Counted from the stretch's first letter, positions 36,463 through 44,788 are shown. The stretch is 64,000 nucleotides of DNA from Caballeronia jiangsuensis (GCA_000648925.1 JFHF01000013.1:62001-126000), one strand, 5' to 3'. Translations and numbers: made by a program. Notes: generated from the letters alone by a model not told the origin.

Positions 36463-36537
36463 CGCTGTCTCCTCTTTTGTGTTGTCTATTCTCGGCTCGT
36501 GCGTGCCACTCGACTGCGTGCCAACGCGCGCTGATTG

Positions 36538-37326
36538 CTACTGCCTGATCGCGACGAACGCCGCGGTTTCATAAGGCACAGTGACTTCACGCTTGCCGCT
36601 CAGCTCGGGTTCGCGCTCGATGAGCTTGCGCACCTCATCATCGATCTCGACGCGCGCAGCTTCCGGCAATGACGCGATGAAACTCGTCGAGCGCACGCGA
36701 TGCACGATCACATCTTCGGGCGAACCCGTATGGCCGAGCGAGAAATGCGTTTCGACGAGCGGGCCGAAGCCTTCATGCGGAAAAGCGTGACGCCACGCGC
36801 CAGTGTAATAGCGCGGCGCGTCGCCTTCGTATTTATTGACGATGGCGTCGAGCTTCGCGACCCACGGCACGCGCGCATCGCGCAGATTCCACACGAGGCC
36901 GAGGCGGCCGCCCGGCTTCAACACGCGATGAATCTCGTCGAGCGCGGCGCGGCCCGCGAACCAGTGAAACGACTGCGGGCACACGACGGCATCGACCGAA
37001 GCATCCTCGAGCGGTATCGATTGCGCGGTGCCCGCGAGCGCCTCGACATCGGGCAGCGCGGCCGCGAGCTTGGCGCGCATCGAATCGACCGGCTCGACCG
37101 CGATCACGCGCGCGCCCGTCTGCACGAGACGCGGCGTGAACTTGCCCGTGCCCGCGCCGAGATCGACGACGCTCGCGCCGGGTTTCAGCCCGAGCGTACC
37201 GGTGAGCCAGCCCGCGAGTTCCGGCGGATAGTCGGGCCGCCCGCGCACATAGCTATCCGCGTTGGCCGTATAGCCTTGCACGGCTGCGCGATGTACATCG
37301 GATTGATCGTTCGCGGGCTGCGTCAT
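36538..37326 (-). CDS. Class I SAM-dependent methyltransferase
   Basis: A 262-residue methyltransferase. Motif I VVDLGAGTGKFTPRLVQTGARVIAVEP near residue 48 binds SAM; AVVCPQSFHWFAGRAALDEIHRVLKPGGRLGLVW near 113-146 covers motifs II and III of the UbiE/Methyltransf_11 group. Substrate unknown. The C-terminus ends in TVPYETAAFVAIRQ, common in a conserved Burkholderiales clade. It lies 5 bp after the stop of the upstream amino-acid binding protein gene, so these two genes may be co-transcribed although no functional link is evident. Confidence 0.92.
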   Translation of the reverse strand: MTQPANDQSDVHRAAVQGYTANADSYVRGRPDYPPELAGWLTGTLGLKPGASVVDLGAGTGKFTPRLVQTGARVIAVEPVDSMRAKLAAALPDVEALAGTAQSIPLEDASVDAVVCPQSFHWFAGRAALDEIHRVLKPGGRLGLVWNLRDARVPWVAKLDAIVNKYEGDAPRYYTGAWRHAFPHEGFGPLVETHFSLGHTGSPEDVIVHRVRSTSFIASLPEAARVEIDDEVRKLIEREPELSGKREVTVPYETAAFVAIRQ

Positions 37327-37331
37327 CGTCG

Positions 37332-38111
37332 TTACTCGCCGTAGATATCGAAGTCGAAGTACTTCTGCTCGATGCGCTTATAGGTGCCGTCCTTGATCAT
37401 CGCGGCGATGGCGCCGTCGAGTTTTTCCTTCAGGTCGGTGTCTTCCTTGCGCAAGCCGATGGCCGTGCCGGGCCCGAAGATCGCGCTGTCTTCCAACGCG
37501 CCACCTGCGAAGCCGTAGGGCTTGCCGCGCGGCGTATCGAGAAAGCCGCGTTCCGCCTGCACGGCATTTTGCAGCGATGCATCCAGACGTCCGGCGAGCA
37601 AGTCCTGATACACCTGATCCTGATCTGCGTAAGACACGACTTTCACGCCTTTCGCGCCCCAGTGCGCCTTCGCGTAGGTTTCCTGCATCGAGCCTTGCTC
37701 GACGCCGACCGTCTTGCCCGCGAGCGAATCGGCCGTCGGCTGGATGCTCGAATCGCGCTTGGCGACGAGGCGCGTGGGTACATGGAAGAGCTTGCTGGAG
37801 AACGCGATCTGCTTGACGCGTGCGGGTGTCATCGACATCGTGGAGAGCACGCCGTCGAACTTGCGCGACTTGAGGCCGGGAATCATGCCGTCGAATGCAT
37901 TCTCGACCCACACGCATTTCGCATTGAGACGCCGGCAGAGTTCATTGCCGACATCGATGTCGAAGCCGACCAGCGTGCCGTCGGGTGCTTTCGATTCGAA
38001 AGGCGGATAACTTGCATCGACACCGAAGCGGATAGTCGACCATTCCTTTGCATGCACGCCGATCGATACGGTCAGCATCGAACCCAACAACACCGTCAAC
38101 AGCCTCTTCAC
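37332..38111 (-). CDS. Amino-acid ABC transporter substrate-binding protein (HisJ/ArgT-like)
   Basis: A 259-residue periplasmic binding protein. Signal peptide (RLLTVLLGSMLTVSIGVHA) followed by the SBP_bac_3 domain: IRFGVDASYPPFESKAPDGTLVGFDIDVGNELCRRLNAKC and the LAGKTVGVEQGSMQETYAK hinge region; the pattern resembles lysine/arginine/ornithine- or histidine-binding proteins. Start is a GTG at 38111 with GAAGGGA upstream; longer readings start far outside the signal peptide. No permease or ATPase genes are adjacent, so it is an orphan that must use a transporter encoded elsewhere. Confidence 0.93.
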   Translation of the reverse strand: MKRLLTVLLGSMLTVSIGVHAKEWSTIRFGVDASYPPFESKAPDGTLVGFDIDVGNELCRRLNAKCVWVENAFDGMIPGLKSRKFDGVLSTMSMTPARVKQIAFSSKLFHVPTRLVAKRDSSIQPTADSLAGKTVGVEQGSMQETYAKAHWGAKGVKVVSYADQDQVYQDLLAGRLDASLQNAVQAERGFLDTPRGKPYGFAGGALEDSAIFGPGTAIGLRKEDTDLKEKLDGAIAAMIKDGTYKRIEQKYFDFDIYGE

Positions 38112-38189
38112 GATAGTCCCTTCTTTGCATGAGTTTATGAGTGTAGGCGACGCGAGCCGCCGCCGACGATTATAGAGGCGTGTGTGTAG

Positions 38190-38228
38190 CGCAAAAAGAA
38201 AAACGGCCGCGAAAAGATCGCGGCCGTT
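38190..38228 (-). terminator. Terminator of the Hsp20 pair
   Basis: A perfect 11-bp stem (38202-38212 with 38218-38228) and 5-nt loop; on the minus strand it is followed by TTTTCTTTTT. It ends the transcript of the two small heat-shock genes. Confidence 0.9.
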
Positions 38229-38260
38229 CGAATCAAAACTTATGGCGTTGTTTTCGGCGC

Positions 38261-38665
38261 TCAGCCCGCACGCACTTCTACGCGGCGCGGACGCGCTTCC
38301 TCGCGACGCGGAATCGTGAGCCTGAGCACGCCGTTGGTGAGATTCGCGTCGATCTTCGTGGTGTCGAAGTCGTCGCTCACCGTGAAGGCGCGTGCGAAAC
38401 GCGGCGCGCGCAATTCGGCGTGATGCACACGCACCGCGCCTTGCACGGGCAGTGCCGCTTCGGCTTCGATGGTGAGGCGGGCATCGTGCACCTTCACGTC
38501 GAGCTTCTCGCGCGACACGCCGGGCAGATCGGCCCACAGCGTGATGCCGTGGCTATCCTCGACGATATCGACCGCGGGCGTCACCGTTGCACGGCGCACC
38601 GTGTCTTCGTTCTTGCGCGCCACGTCGTTCGTGCCTTGCTGGGCGACTTGCGTATTCTCGGTCAT
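38261..38665 (-). CDS. Hsp20/alpha-crystallin small heat-shock protein (second gene)
   Basis: A 134-residue Hsp20 protein, a holdase that keeps unfolding proteins soluble. Seen: the alpha-crystallin domain from ATVTPAVDIVEDSHGITLWADLPGVSREKLDVKVHDARLTIEAEA to the FARAFTVSDDFDTTKIDANLTNGVLRLTIPRRE motif. Start at 38665 (MTENTQ) has GAGGGTAAAC upstream; the longer reading extends back into hsp20 number one. It lacks a typical C-terminal IxI motif after the domain (ends PRRVEVRAG), whereas the first gene ends ITIQ. It is 13 bp downstream of the first gene, so heterooligomers are plausible. Confidence 0.94.
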   Translation of the reverse strand: MTENTQVAQQGTNDVARKNEDTVRRATVTPAVDIVEDSHGITLWADLPGVSREKLDVKVHDARLTIEAEAALPVQGAVRVHHAELRAPRFARAFTVSDDFDTTKIDANLTNGVLRLTIPRREEARPRRVEVRAG

Positions 38666-38678
38666 GATGTTTACCCTC

Positions 38679-39113
38679 TTACTGAATGGTGATCGCGCGC
38701 GGCTTCGATGCTTCGCGCTTGCCGATGGTGATGGACAGCGTGCCGTTCTCATAGCGCGCTTCGACCTTGTCGGCGTCCGCGTTCTGCGGCAACTCGATCA
38801 CGCGGCGGAAGCTGCCGGCGAAGCGTTCTTTCGCATAGGTGCGGGCGCCTTCCACGCTTGCTTGCGCGCGGCGCTCGCCGCTGATGGTGAGCGTGCCTTT
38901 GTCGACGGTCACATCGAGCGATGCGGGCTCGACGCCCGGCGCGAACGCGACGATATGAATCGCGTCATCGGTGCTGCCGATATTCAGGCGAGGGAAAGCA
39001 TCCGCGCGGCTCGAACGAATGCTGGAAGGTAGATTGCCGAAGAGCGAGGACACCTGCCGTTGCACGCGGTCCAGCTCCGAGAAAACGTCGCCGCCAAAAT
39101 AAAAGTCACTCAT
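38679..39113 (-). CDS. Hsp20/alpha-crystallin small heat-shock protein (first gene)
   Basis: A 144-residue Hsp20 protein. Seen: N-terminal SDFYFGGDVFSELDRVQRQVSSLFG typical of class A bacterial sHsps, the alpha-crystallin core (AFAPGVEPASLDVTVDKGTLTISGERR; FAGSFRRVIELPQNADADKVEARYENGTLSITIGKRE) and a C-terminal PRAITIQ containing the IxI-type oligomerisation motif. It is first in a two-gene operon with the other Hsp20 and has a sigma-32-like promoter candidate ~85 bp upstream. Paired, diverged Hsp20 genes are common in beta-proteobacteria. Confidence 0.95.
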   Translation of the reverse strand: MSDFYFGGDVFSELDRVQRQVSSLFGNLPSSIRSSRADAFPRLNIGSTDDAIHIVAFAPGVEPASLDVTVDKGTLTISGERRAQASVEGARTYAKERFAGSFRRVIELPQNADADKVEARYENGTLSITIGKREASKPRAITIQ

Positions 39114-39197
39114 GGTCCAGTCTCCGATAGTGCGGCCCGACGAGGCCGGCAGCAGGAAGTTGAAACGACAGCGCGCTGTGCCGCTGCCCTTGCATCC

Positions 39198-39225
39198 AAA
39201 GTAGGTGCGAAGGCTATCGTTTCAA
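39198..39225 (-). promoter_or_regulatory. Candidate sigma-32 heat-shock promoter
   Basis: Reading on the minus strand: TTGAAA (39225-39220), 14 bp, CCTACTTT (39205-39198). This resembles the sigma-32 consensus CTTGAAA-N13/14-CCCCATnT upstream of the Hsp20 pair; the -10 part is a weak match. Confidence 0.45.
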
Positions 39226-39317
39226 TACCGGAGACCTATGTTTCCAGTGTTTTTTATTTTCGCGTGGCGGCTCTTGAAAGGCGTCGAAGCGCGCCTATAT
39301 CCCTCCGAATGCGCGCT

Positions 39318-39695
39318 TCAGTGCGACGCCAGATCGCCCTGATAGTAGCCCGCGAAACGCGCGAACTGTCGTTCGGCATCCGCGATATCCACGCCTTCCT
39401 TGAGCACCGCGCTCGTAAATCCCGTGCGTTCCATTTGTACGAGTTGATCGATCAACACGTCGCCCGTTGCGCGCAAGTCTCCGTCGAAGCCCAGACGTTT
39501 GCGCAGCAGATAAGCCTGGCTATAGGCACGGCCATCGGTGAAATGCGGGAAGTGCAGTTCGATGCGATCGATATCCTTCAGCCGATCTTTCAGCGATTGA
39601 GGATCGTCGTCGTTAGAGAGGATCGCGACGCGTTCGCTCGTATCCGCGTCGTGATCTTCGAGCGCGAGAATGCGCATACGTCGCGTGCCGTTCAT
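39318..39695 (-). CDS. DUF934 family protein (CysI-linked)
   Basis: A 125-residue protein of the DUF934 family, which in proteobacteria sits directly after the sulfite reductase gene. Seen: RVAILSNDDDPQSLKDRL, IDRIELHFPHFTDGRAYSQAYLLRKRLGFDGDLRATGDVLIDQL and FTSAVLKEGVDIADAERQFARFAGYYQGD, characteristic of the family. It overlaps the reductase stop by 4 bp, so it is translationally coupled. Its function is unproven but it is thought to support assimilatory sulfite reduction. The usual downstream cysH/cysD/cysN genes are absent here; the Hsp20 operon follows. Confidence 0.92.
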   Translation of the reverse strand: MNGTRRMRILALEDHDADTSERVAILSNDDDPQSLKDRLKDIDRIELHFPHFTDGRAYSQAYLLRKRLGFDGDLRATGDVLIDQLVQMERTGFTSAVLKEGVDIADAERQFARFAGYYQGDLASH

Positions 39696-41449
39696 GCCGT
39701 CACCTCGTCGTTCGTCCGGGCTGCATGCGCGGCAGCCTTGAAGGGTTCGGGGCCCACGCGGCGCACGGTATCGATGAAGCGCTCATTGCGCTCGCGCGTA
39801 TCGCGATAGGTCGAAAGAATCGCCTCGATCACATCCGGCACTTCGGCCGCGCTGAACGACGGTCCGATCACCTTGCCGGGTTGCGCCGCGCCGCTCGCTG
39901 CGCTGCCGTCCGATCCGCCGAGCGTGATCTGATACCACTCGCGTCCGTCCTTGTCGACGCCCAAAACGCCGATATGCCCGCTGTGATGATGCCCGCACGA
40001 ATTGATGCAGCCGCTGATATGCAGATCGATTTCCCCGATGTCGTCGAGTTCGTCGAGATCCTGATAGCGCTCGGTGATGGCCTGCGCGATCGGCAGCGAA
40101 CGGGCATTCGCGAGCGCGCAAAAGTCGCCGCCGGGACACGCGATCATGTCGGTGAGAAGCTGCACGTTCGCGCTCGCGAAGCCTGCTTCGCGAGCGGCTT
40201 GCCATAACGCGAAAAGCTCGCTTGCGCGCACCCACGGCAGCACCACATTCTGCGTATGCGTCACGCGCGCTTCGCCCGCCGAGAAGCGATCGGCGAGATT
40301 CGCGACGATGTCGAGCTGGTCCGCGCTCGCGTCGCCCGGCGATTGCAGCAGACGCTTGAACGAAAGCGTCACGATGCGCAGCGCGGGGTCTTTATGCCGC
40401 GCGACGTTGCGTTGCAGCCAGCGCGCGAAGAGCGGATGGGCGTGCGGGTCGATGTCGTCGAAGGTCGCAGGCGGTACATGCAACGCAGGCGGCACGAAGG
40501 ACGCGCTCACGCGGTCCAGTTCCGCTTGCGAGATGAGATGCGGCGCGCCGTCATGCTCGACGATCTGCCGGAACTCTTCGTCGACGTCATCGATATAGCG
40601 CTGGCCTTCCGCCTTCATCAGAATCTTGATGCGTGCCTTGTACTTGTTATCGCGACGGCCGTAACGGTTGTACACGCGCACGATCGCCTCGATGTAGTTC
40701 ATGATGTGCCGCCACGGCAGAAACTCGCGCATCGGCGTGGCGATCACCGGCGTGCGCCCCATGCCGCCGCCCGCGCTCACGCGAAAGCCGAGCTCTCCGC
40801 GTTCGTTACGCACGAGTTGCAGGCCGACGTCATGCCACGCGGTCGCCGCGCGATCTTCGCTTGCGCCCGTGATCGCAATCTTGAACTTGCGCGGCAGAAA
40901 CGCGAACTCGGGATGCAGCGTCGTCCATTGCCGCATGATCTCGGCGAAAGGACGCGGATCGGCCACTTCGTCGGGCGCGACGCCCGCGCGTTCATCGCAG
41001 GAAATGTTGCGGATGCAATTGCCGCTCGTCTGGATGCCGTGCATGTCCACGGTGGCGAGCAAGTCCATCACGTCAGCGGATTTGTCGAGCGGAATCCAGT
41101 TGAATTGAACATTGGTGCGCGTCGTGAAGTGCGCGCAATGCATCGGCAGGCGCTCGGTGCCGAGCTTGCCCTGCGCTTCGCTCGCTGCGCGATAGACCTC
41201 GGGATCGGGATCGTCGTATTCGCGGGCGATGCGCGCGAGCACCCGCAATTGCGCGCTCGACAGCTCGCCGTAGGGCACGGCCACACGCAACATCGGCGCA
41301 TGGCGCTGCACATACCAGCCGTTTTGCAGGCGCAGCGGGCGGAACGCATCTTCGCTCAGGCGGCCGTCCTGCCAGCGCTCAAGCTGATCGCGGAATTGCG
41401 CGGCGCGGCTTTTCACGAAGGACTTGTCGAACTCGGTGTATCGGTACAT
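39692..41449 (-). CDS. cysI: Nitrite/sulfite reductase hemoprotein (CysI-like)
   Basis: A 585-residue siroheme/[4Fe-4S] enzyme. The reaction is reduction of sulfite to sulfide in cysteine synthesis (with nitrite reduction possible from the family). Seen: two related halves; the cluster cysteines Cys438 and Cys444 in ACPGGDFCALA and Cys481 and Cys485 in SGCINSCGHHHSGHIG, the last bridging siroheme and cluster. The DUF934 partner downstream favours sulfite reductase. The leader RNA can form a long hairpin (41507-41590). No flavoprotein partner gene is adjacent, so the electron donor is unknown. Confidence 0.94.
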   Translation of the reverse strand: MYRYTEFDKSFVKSRAAQFRDQLERWQDGRLSEDAFRPLRLQNGWYVQRHAPMLRVAVPYGELSSAQLRVLARIAREYDDPDPEVYRAASEAQGKLGTERLPMHCAHFTTRTNVQFNWIPLDKSADVMDLLATVDMHGIQTSGNCIRNISCDERAGVAPDEVADPRPFAEIMRQWTTLHPEFAFLPRKFKIAITGASEDRAATAWHDVGLQLVRNERGELGFRVSAGGGMGRTPVIATPMREFLPWRHIMNYIEAIVRVYNRYGRRDNKYKARIKILMKAEGQRYIDDVDEEFRQIVEHDGAPHLISQAELDRVSASFVPPALHVPPATFDDIDPHAHPLFARWLQRNVARHKDPALRIVTLSFKRLLQSPGDASADQLDIVANLADRFSAGEARVTHTQNVVLPWVRASELFALWQAAREAGFASANVQLLTDMIACPGGDFCALANARSLPIAQAITERYQDLDELDDIGEIDLHISGCINSCGHHHSGHIGVLGVDKDGREWYQITLGGSDGSAASGAAQPGKVIGPSFSAAEVPDVIEAILSTYRDTRERNERFIDTVRRVGPEPFKAAAHAARTNDEVTA

Positions 41450-41506
41450 GGATGCGGCGCATTGGCGGAGAGAGGGCCAACGATAGAGCGTGCCGCGGCA
41501 TTCCGA

Positions 41507-41590
41507 AAGCAGCAGTTGCGATCGATTCGACGGTAGCAGCCGATATCGCGCGTCATTCTGCTACCGCCGAATACAGCGCAACTGCTGCTG
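41507..41590 (-). promoter_or_regulatory. Long imperfect stem-loop in the cysI leader
   Basis: Nested complementary segments: 41508-41519 with 41578-41589 (12 bp), 41525-41529 with 41568-41572 (ATTCG/CGAAT), and 41531-41539 with 41558-41566 (9 bp). Together they fold into one ~80-nt stem with internal loops. It begins about 60 bp upstream of the cysI ATG on the minus strand. On the plus strand it is followed by GTTTTT. Confidence 0.65.
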
Positions 41591-41661
41591 TTTTTCACAT
41601 GACGCGGCGCGCAACATCGATGCATGAAAGATCGATTCGGACCCATGCAAAGGAGCCGCTC

Positions 41662-41850
41662 ATGGAACTCTTGAAGATGATGCGCATCGTGTTTTGGAGC
41701 TTTTTCGGCGTGCGCAAGCGCGCGTCGCACAACGCCGATTTCGCGCATGTGAAGCTGCCGCTGTTGCCGGTCGTCGCCGTGATGCTCGCGGGCGCGTTCG
41801 GATTGACGCTGCTGACGGTCGCGAAGCTCGCCACCGGTATCGCGCACTGA
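41662..41850 (+). CDS. DUF2970 small membrane protein
   Basis: A 62-residue protein with one C-terminal hydrophobic segment (LPLLPVVAVMLAGAFGLTLLTVAKLA) after the DUF2970 signature MMRIVFWSFFGVRKRASHNADFAHVK. The family is found in beta-proteobacteria and has no known function; it is probably a single-pass inner-membrane protein. AAGGAG is six bases before the ATG; longer readings upstream lack such a site. It is divergent from cysI. Confidence 0.9.
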   Translation: MELLKMMRIVFWSFFGVRKRASHNADFAHVKLPLLPVVAVMLAGAFGLTLLTVAKLATGIAH

Positions 41851-41920
41851 TCGTGCGGCGCGCAGGCCGTCCCGCTCTTACAATGGCGATCGGATGATTG
41901 CCACGAGCGAGGATCGGACC

Positions 41921-42904
41921 ATGAAAGTTTGCGTATATGGCGCGGGCGCCATCGGCGGATGGATCGGCGTGAAGCTCGCGCAGGCGGGCTGCGATGTCAG
42001 CGTGGTCGCACGCGGCGCGACGCTCGAAGCGTTGAAGAAGGAAGGGCTGCGGCTCGTCGAAACCGACGCGGCGCATACCGTGAAGGTCGCGACCAGCGCC
42101 GAGCCCGCGGATCTCGGCCCACAGGATCTCGTCATCGTCGCGGTGAAGGCGCCCGCGATGGAATCGGTCGCCGCGCATATCGCGCCGCTGCTTTCGAGCG
42201 ACACCACCGTGCTGACCGCGATGAACGGCGTGCCCTGGTGGTTCTGCGACGGCCTTGGCGAGCCTTTCACGGGCAAGCGGTTGTCGTCGGTCGATCCGCA
42301 CGGCGCGATCGCCGACGCGATACCGGGCGCGCAGACCGTCGGCTGCGTCGTGCATGCGAGCTGCTTCGTCGAAGCACCGGGCGTCATCCGGCATCGACAG
42401 GGCAAAGGGCTGATCCTCGGGGAAGCGACGGGCGCACCGACCGCACGCACCGAATCGCTCGTGTCGCTCTTTTCGAAGGCCGGCTTCGACGCCACGCTCT
42501 CCCCGCAGATTCAGCGCGATGTCTGGTTCAAGCTGTGGGGCAACATGACGATGAACCCTATCAGCGCGATCACCGGCGCAACCACCGACCGCATCCTGAG
42601 CGACGATCTCGTGCGCGGCTTCGTGACGAACGTCATGCTCGAAGCGAAGGAGATCGGCGCGCGCTTCGGCATTCCCATCGAGCAGGAGCCGGAAGACCGT
42701 CACGCCGTCACGCTCAAGCTCGGCGCGATGAAAACGTCGATGTTGCAGGACGTGGAGGCGGGCAAGGCGGTCGAACTCGATGCGCTCGTCGCGTCGGTGC
42801 GCGAACTGGGCGCGATGACCGGCGTGCCGACGCCTTTCACCGATGCCCTGCTCGGACTCGCGCGCTTGCACGCGCGCACGCTGGGGCTCTATCCGGCGGC
42901 GTGA
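41921..42904 (+). CDS. 2-dehydropantoate 2-reductase family protein
   Basis: A 327-residue NADPH-dependent reductase of the PanE/ApbA family. Seen: the Rossmann start MKVCVYGAGAIGGWIGVKLAQAG, LVIVAVKAPAMESV with the conserved K of the NADPH-ribose pocket, and the C-terminal domain with MNPISAITGATTDRI. PanE reduces ketopantoate to pantoate in CoA synthesis. Several family members in these bacteria act on other 2-oxoacids, and the extra ~20 residues here (WWFCDGLGEPFTGKRLSSVDPHG) fit the broader group, so pantoate synthesis is uncertain. Start at the ATG giving a proper Rossmann N-terminus. Convergent with the NDH-2 gene. Confidence 0.9.
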   Translation: MKVCVYGAGAIGGWIGVKLAQAGCDVSVVARGATLEALKKEGLRLVETDAAHTVKVATSAEPADLGPQDLVIVAVKAPAMESVAAHIAPLLSSDTTVLTAMNGVPWWFCDGLGEPFTGKRLSSVDPHGAIADAIPGAQTVGCVVHASCFVEAPGVIRHRQGKGLILGEATGAPTARTESLVSLFSKAGFDATLSPQIQRDVWFKLWGNMTMNPISAITGATTDRILSDDLVRGFVTNVMLEAKEIGARFGIPIEQEPEDRHAVTLKLGAMKTSMLQDVEAGKAVELDALVASVRELGAMTGVPTPFTDALLGLARLHARTLGLYPAA

Positions 42905-42911
42905 GTTCGCC

Positions 42912-44117
42912 TTACGCCACGACAATTCGCAGCGGGTCCGCAGCCGCGAACGCCTCGGCCCGCTCCGCGCTCGGCGGATAAATCCACTCGGTGTTGATGC
43001 GCGTTTTCAGTTGCTTCGCCTGCGCGCCCGACATCTTCACCTCACGCTCCCAGCCTTCCGTATAGACCGCGCCCCACGGGCCCAGATCGAGACACGTCAC
43101 GTATTTCGGCTGGCTGTACGGAATCGGCGCATCGCCCAGCAAGTCCGCGGCGACGTTGTGGCCCGCCGAGCGGCCGAGGTTCATCGCGTGCTGACAGGAC
43201 ATCATCGCGTGATTGCCTTCGTCGTCGGTGGCGGCGTAGGCGACGTCGCCCGTGGCGTAGACCGTATCGACACCCAGCACGCGCAGATTGCGATCCACAT
43301 GCAGGCGGCCCAGCGCGTCGCGTTCAGCGGGAATCTGCGCGGTCAGCGCGCTCGCGCGCACGCCCGCGGTCCAGATCACGGTGCTCGCTTCGATGCGCTC
43401 GCCGTCTGACGTGCTGAGACCGTTCGCATCGACCGACGTCACCGCCGCGCCGAGCCGCCACTGCACGCCGAGCGATTCGAGCGCCTCGACGATGACCGGA
43501 CGCGGACCCGCGCCGAGGTCCGGACCGATTTCCTTGTTGCGTTCGACGATGATGACCCGCACCTTCGCATCCGCGCCGAGCGCAGCGCGCAGGCGCGCCG
43601 GCATTTCCGCTGCCGTTTCGATGCCCGTGAAGCCGCCGCCGGCGACGACCACCGTATTGCGCGCGGGCGTATCGGGCTGCGTCGCGAGAGCCTTGATATG
43701 CGCTTCGAGCGTGGCGGCTTCATCGACCTGATCGACGCTGAACGCGTGCTGCGCGAGCCCCGGAATCTGCGGGCGGAACAGGCGGCTGCCGGTCGCCAGA
43801 ACGAGACGGTCGTAGTTCAACGACGACGGCGTGCCGTCCGCGCCGAGCACGTCGACTTCATTGCGCTCGACGTGAATGCGTTCCACCGTACCCTGAATGA
43901 ATCTGACGCCCGTGGACGCGAAGATGTCCAGCAGCGGCGCCTTCATGCCCGCGGCGTTCTCTTCATACAGACGCGGACGCACATGCAGATGCGGCTCCGG
44001 CGCGATCAGAACGACTTCGATATCCGTCCGGCCGTGCTGATCGATGAGACGCGCGGCGGACAGGGCGCTCCACATGCCGGCGAAGCCGGCTCCGACTACC
44101 AGAATGCGCTTGGACAT
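42912..44117 (-). CDS. NDH-2-like NAD(P)/FAD oxidoreductase
   Basis: A 401-residue flavoprotein with two nucleotide-binding motifs: GAGFAGMWSALSAARL at ~8-23 for FAD and VVVAGGGFTGIETAAEMPARLR near 163-184 for NADH, plus VYATGDVAYAA near 294. This is the pattern of type II NADH:quinone dehydrogenases (Ndh) and related ferredoxin reductases. It lacks an obvious C-terminal membrane amphipathic anchor in what I can see, so the acceptor is unsure. AAGGAGC precedes the ATG. The promoter carries an unusual 15-bp inverted repeat, indicating tight specific regulation. Confidence 0.9.
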   Translation of the reverse strand: MSKRILVVGAGFAGMWSALSAARLIDQHGRTDIEVVLIAPEPHLHVRPRLYEENAAGMKAPLLDIFASTGVRFIQGTVERIHVERNEVDVLGADGTPSSLNYDRLVLATGSRLFRPQIPGLAQHAFSVDQVDEAATLEAHIKALATQPDTPARNTVVVAGGGFTGIETAAEMPARLRAALGADAKVRVIIVERNKEIGPDLGAGPRPVIVEALESLGVQWRLGAAVTSVDANGLSTSDGERIEASTVIWTAGVRASALTAQIPAERDALGRLHVDRNLRVLGVDTVYATGDVAYAATDDEGNHAMMSCQHAMNLGRSAGHNVAADLLGDAPIPYSQPKYVTCLDLGPWGAVYTEGWEREVKMSGAQAKQLKTRINTEWIYPPSAERAEAFAAADPLRIVVA

Positions 44118-44173
44118 TTCGATGCTCCTTGGAATTCGATATTGGGGTCGCTCGACGGACGGACTTCGTCGTC

Positions 44174-44216
44174 ATCGATTAACTGCGATTCTATGAGTCG
44201 CAGTTAATCGATGCAA
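44174..44216 (-). promoter_or_regulatory. NDH-2-like gene promoter with 15-bp operator palindrome
   Basis: On the minus strand TTGCAT (44216-44211), 17 bp, TAGAAT (44193-44188) form a good sigma-70 promoter. A perfect 15-bp inverted repeat (44174-44188 with 44198-44212, 9-bp spacer; half ATCGATTAACTGCGA) overlaps the -35/-10 spacer, the -10 and the start region, the layout of a repressor operator. Confidence 0.75.
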
Positions 44217-44407
44217 GAAAATTGTCCTGCGTGTGTCAAATTGTCTCGAATTAGCGGATTTGAACCCGACGTATGTGAGTTTCCGACACCGAGACGCGCA
44301 TCTGGGACATATCGAGGCGTAGTTGGATCGACGGAAGCGGCGAAAAGGCCGAGGCGTTGCGCTGTCGCGCTAAGCTAAGGCACGCAACGAAACGTCAGAG
44401 GAAGACC

Positions 44408-44788
44408 ATGGAGCGGCAGAATCAGCAGAAAGACGCAAGCGAGCTCGTCGAGATGCGCGACATGCTGCGCGAGTTCGTCCGCGAGCGGGACTGGAGCCGC
44501 TTTCATTCGCCGAAGAATCTCGCGGCGGCGCTGTCCGTCGAGGCGAGCGAGTTGCTCGAACCGTTCACATGGCTCGCCACCGGCGAAAAGGCCGAACTCG
44601 ACGAAGCGAAACTGCGCGCGATCCGTCACGAGATGGCCGACGTGCTCGCGTATCTCGTGATGCTCGCGGATTCGCTCGACGTCGATCTGCATCTCGCGCT
44701 GATCGAAAAAATGGCGCTGAACCGGTCGAAGTATCCGGCGCACAAAGTGAAAGGCGACGCGCGCAAATACACCGAGTACGACGAGTGA
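44408..44788 (+). CDS. MazG-like nucleotide pyrophosphohydrolase
   Basis: A 126-residue all-helical pyrophosphohydrolase of the MazG/iMazG group (dCTP pyrophosphatase-like, hydrolysing (d)NTPs to NMPs). Seen: RDWSRFHSPKNLAAALSVEASELLEPFTW with the conserved EASELLE acidic residues and HEMADVLAYLVMLADSLDVDL, giving the E-x2-E/E-x2-D metal site, followed by K and Y residues near the C-terminus (KYPAHKVKGDARKYTEYDE). GAGGAAG precedes the ATG; a longer upstream reading lacks such a site. Role is likely housecleaning of non-canonical nucleotides. Confidence 0.93.
   Translation: MERQNQQKDASELVEMRDMLREFVRERDWSRFHSPKNLAAALSVEASELLEPFTWLATGEKAELDEAKLRAIRHEMADVLAYLVMLADSLDVDLHLALIEKMALNRSKYPAHKVKGDARKYTEYDE

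Noticed and set aside
41507..41590. SAM, SAH or other known sulfur riboswitch in the cysI leader
   Set aside because: The hairpin lacks the conserved unpaired motifs of known classes; kept only as an unclassified structured leader.
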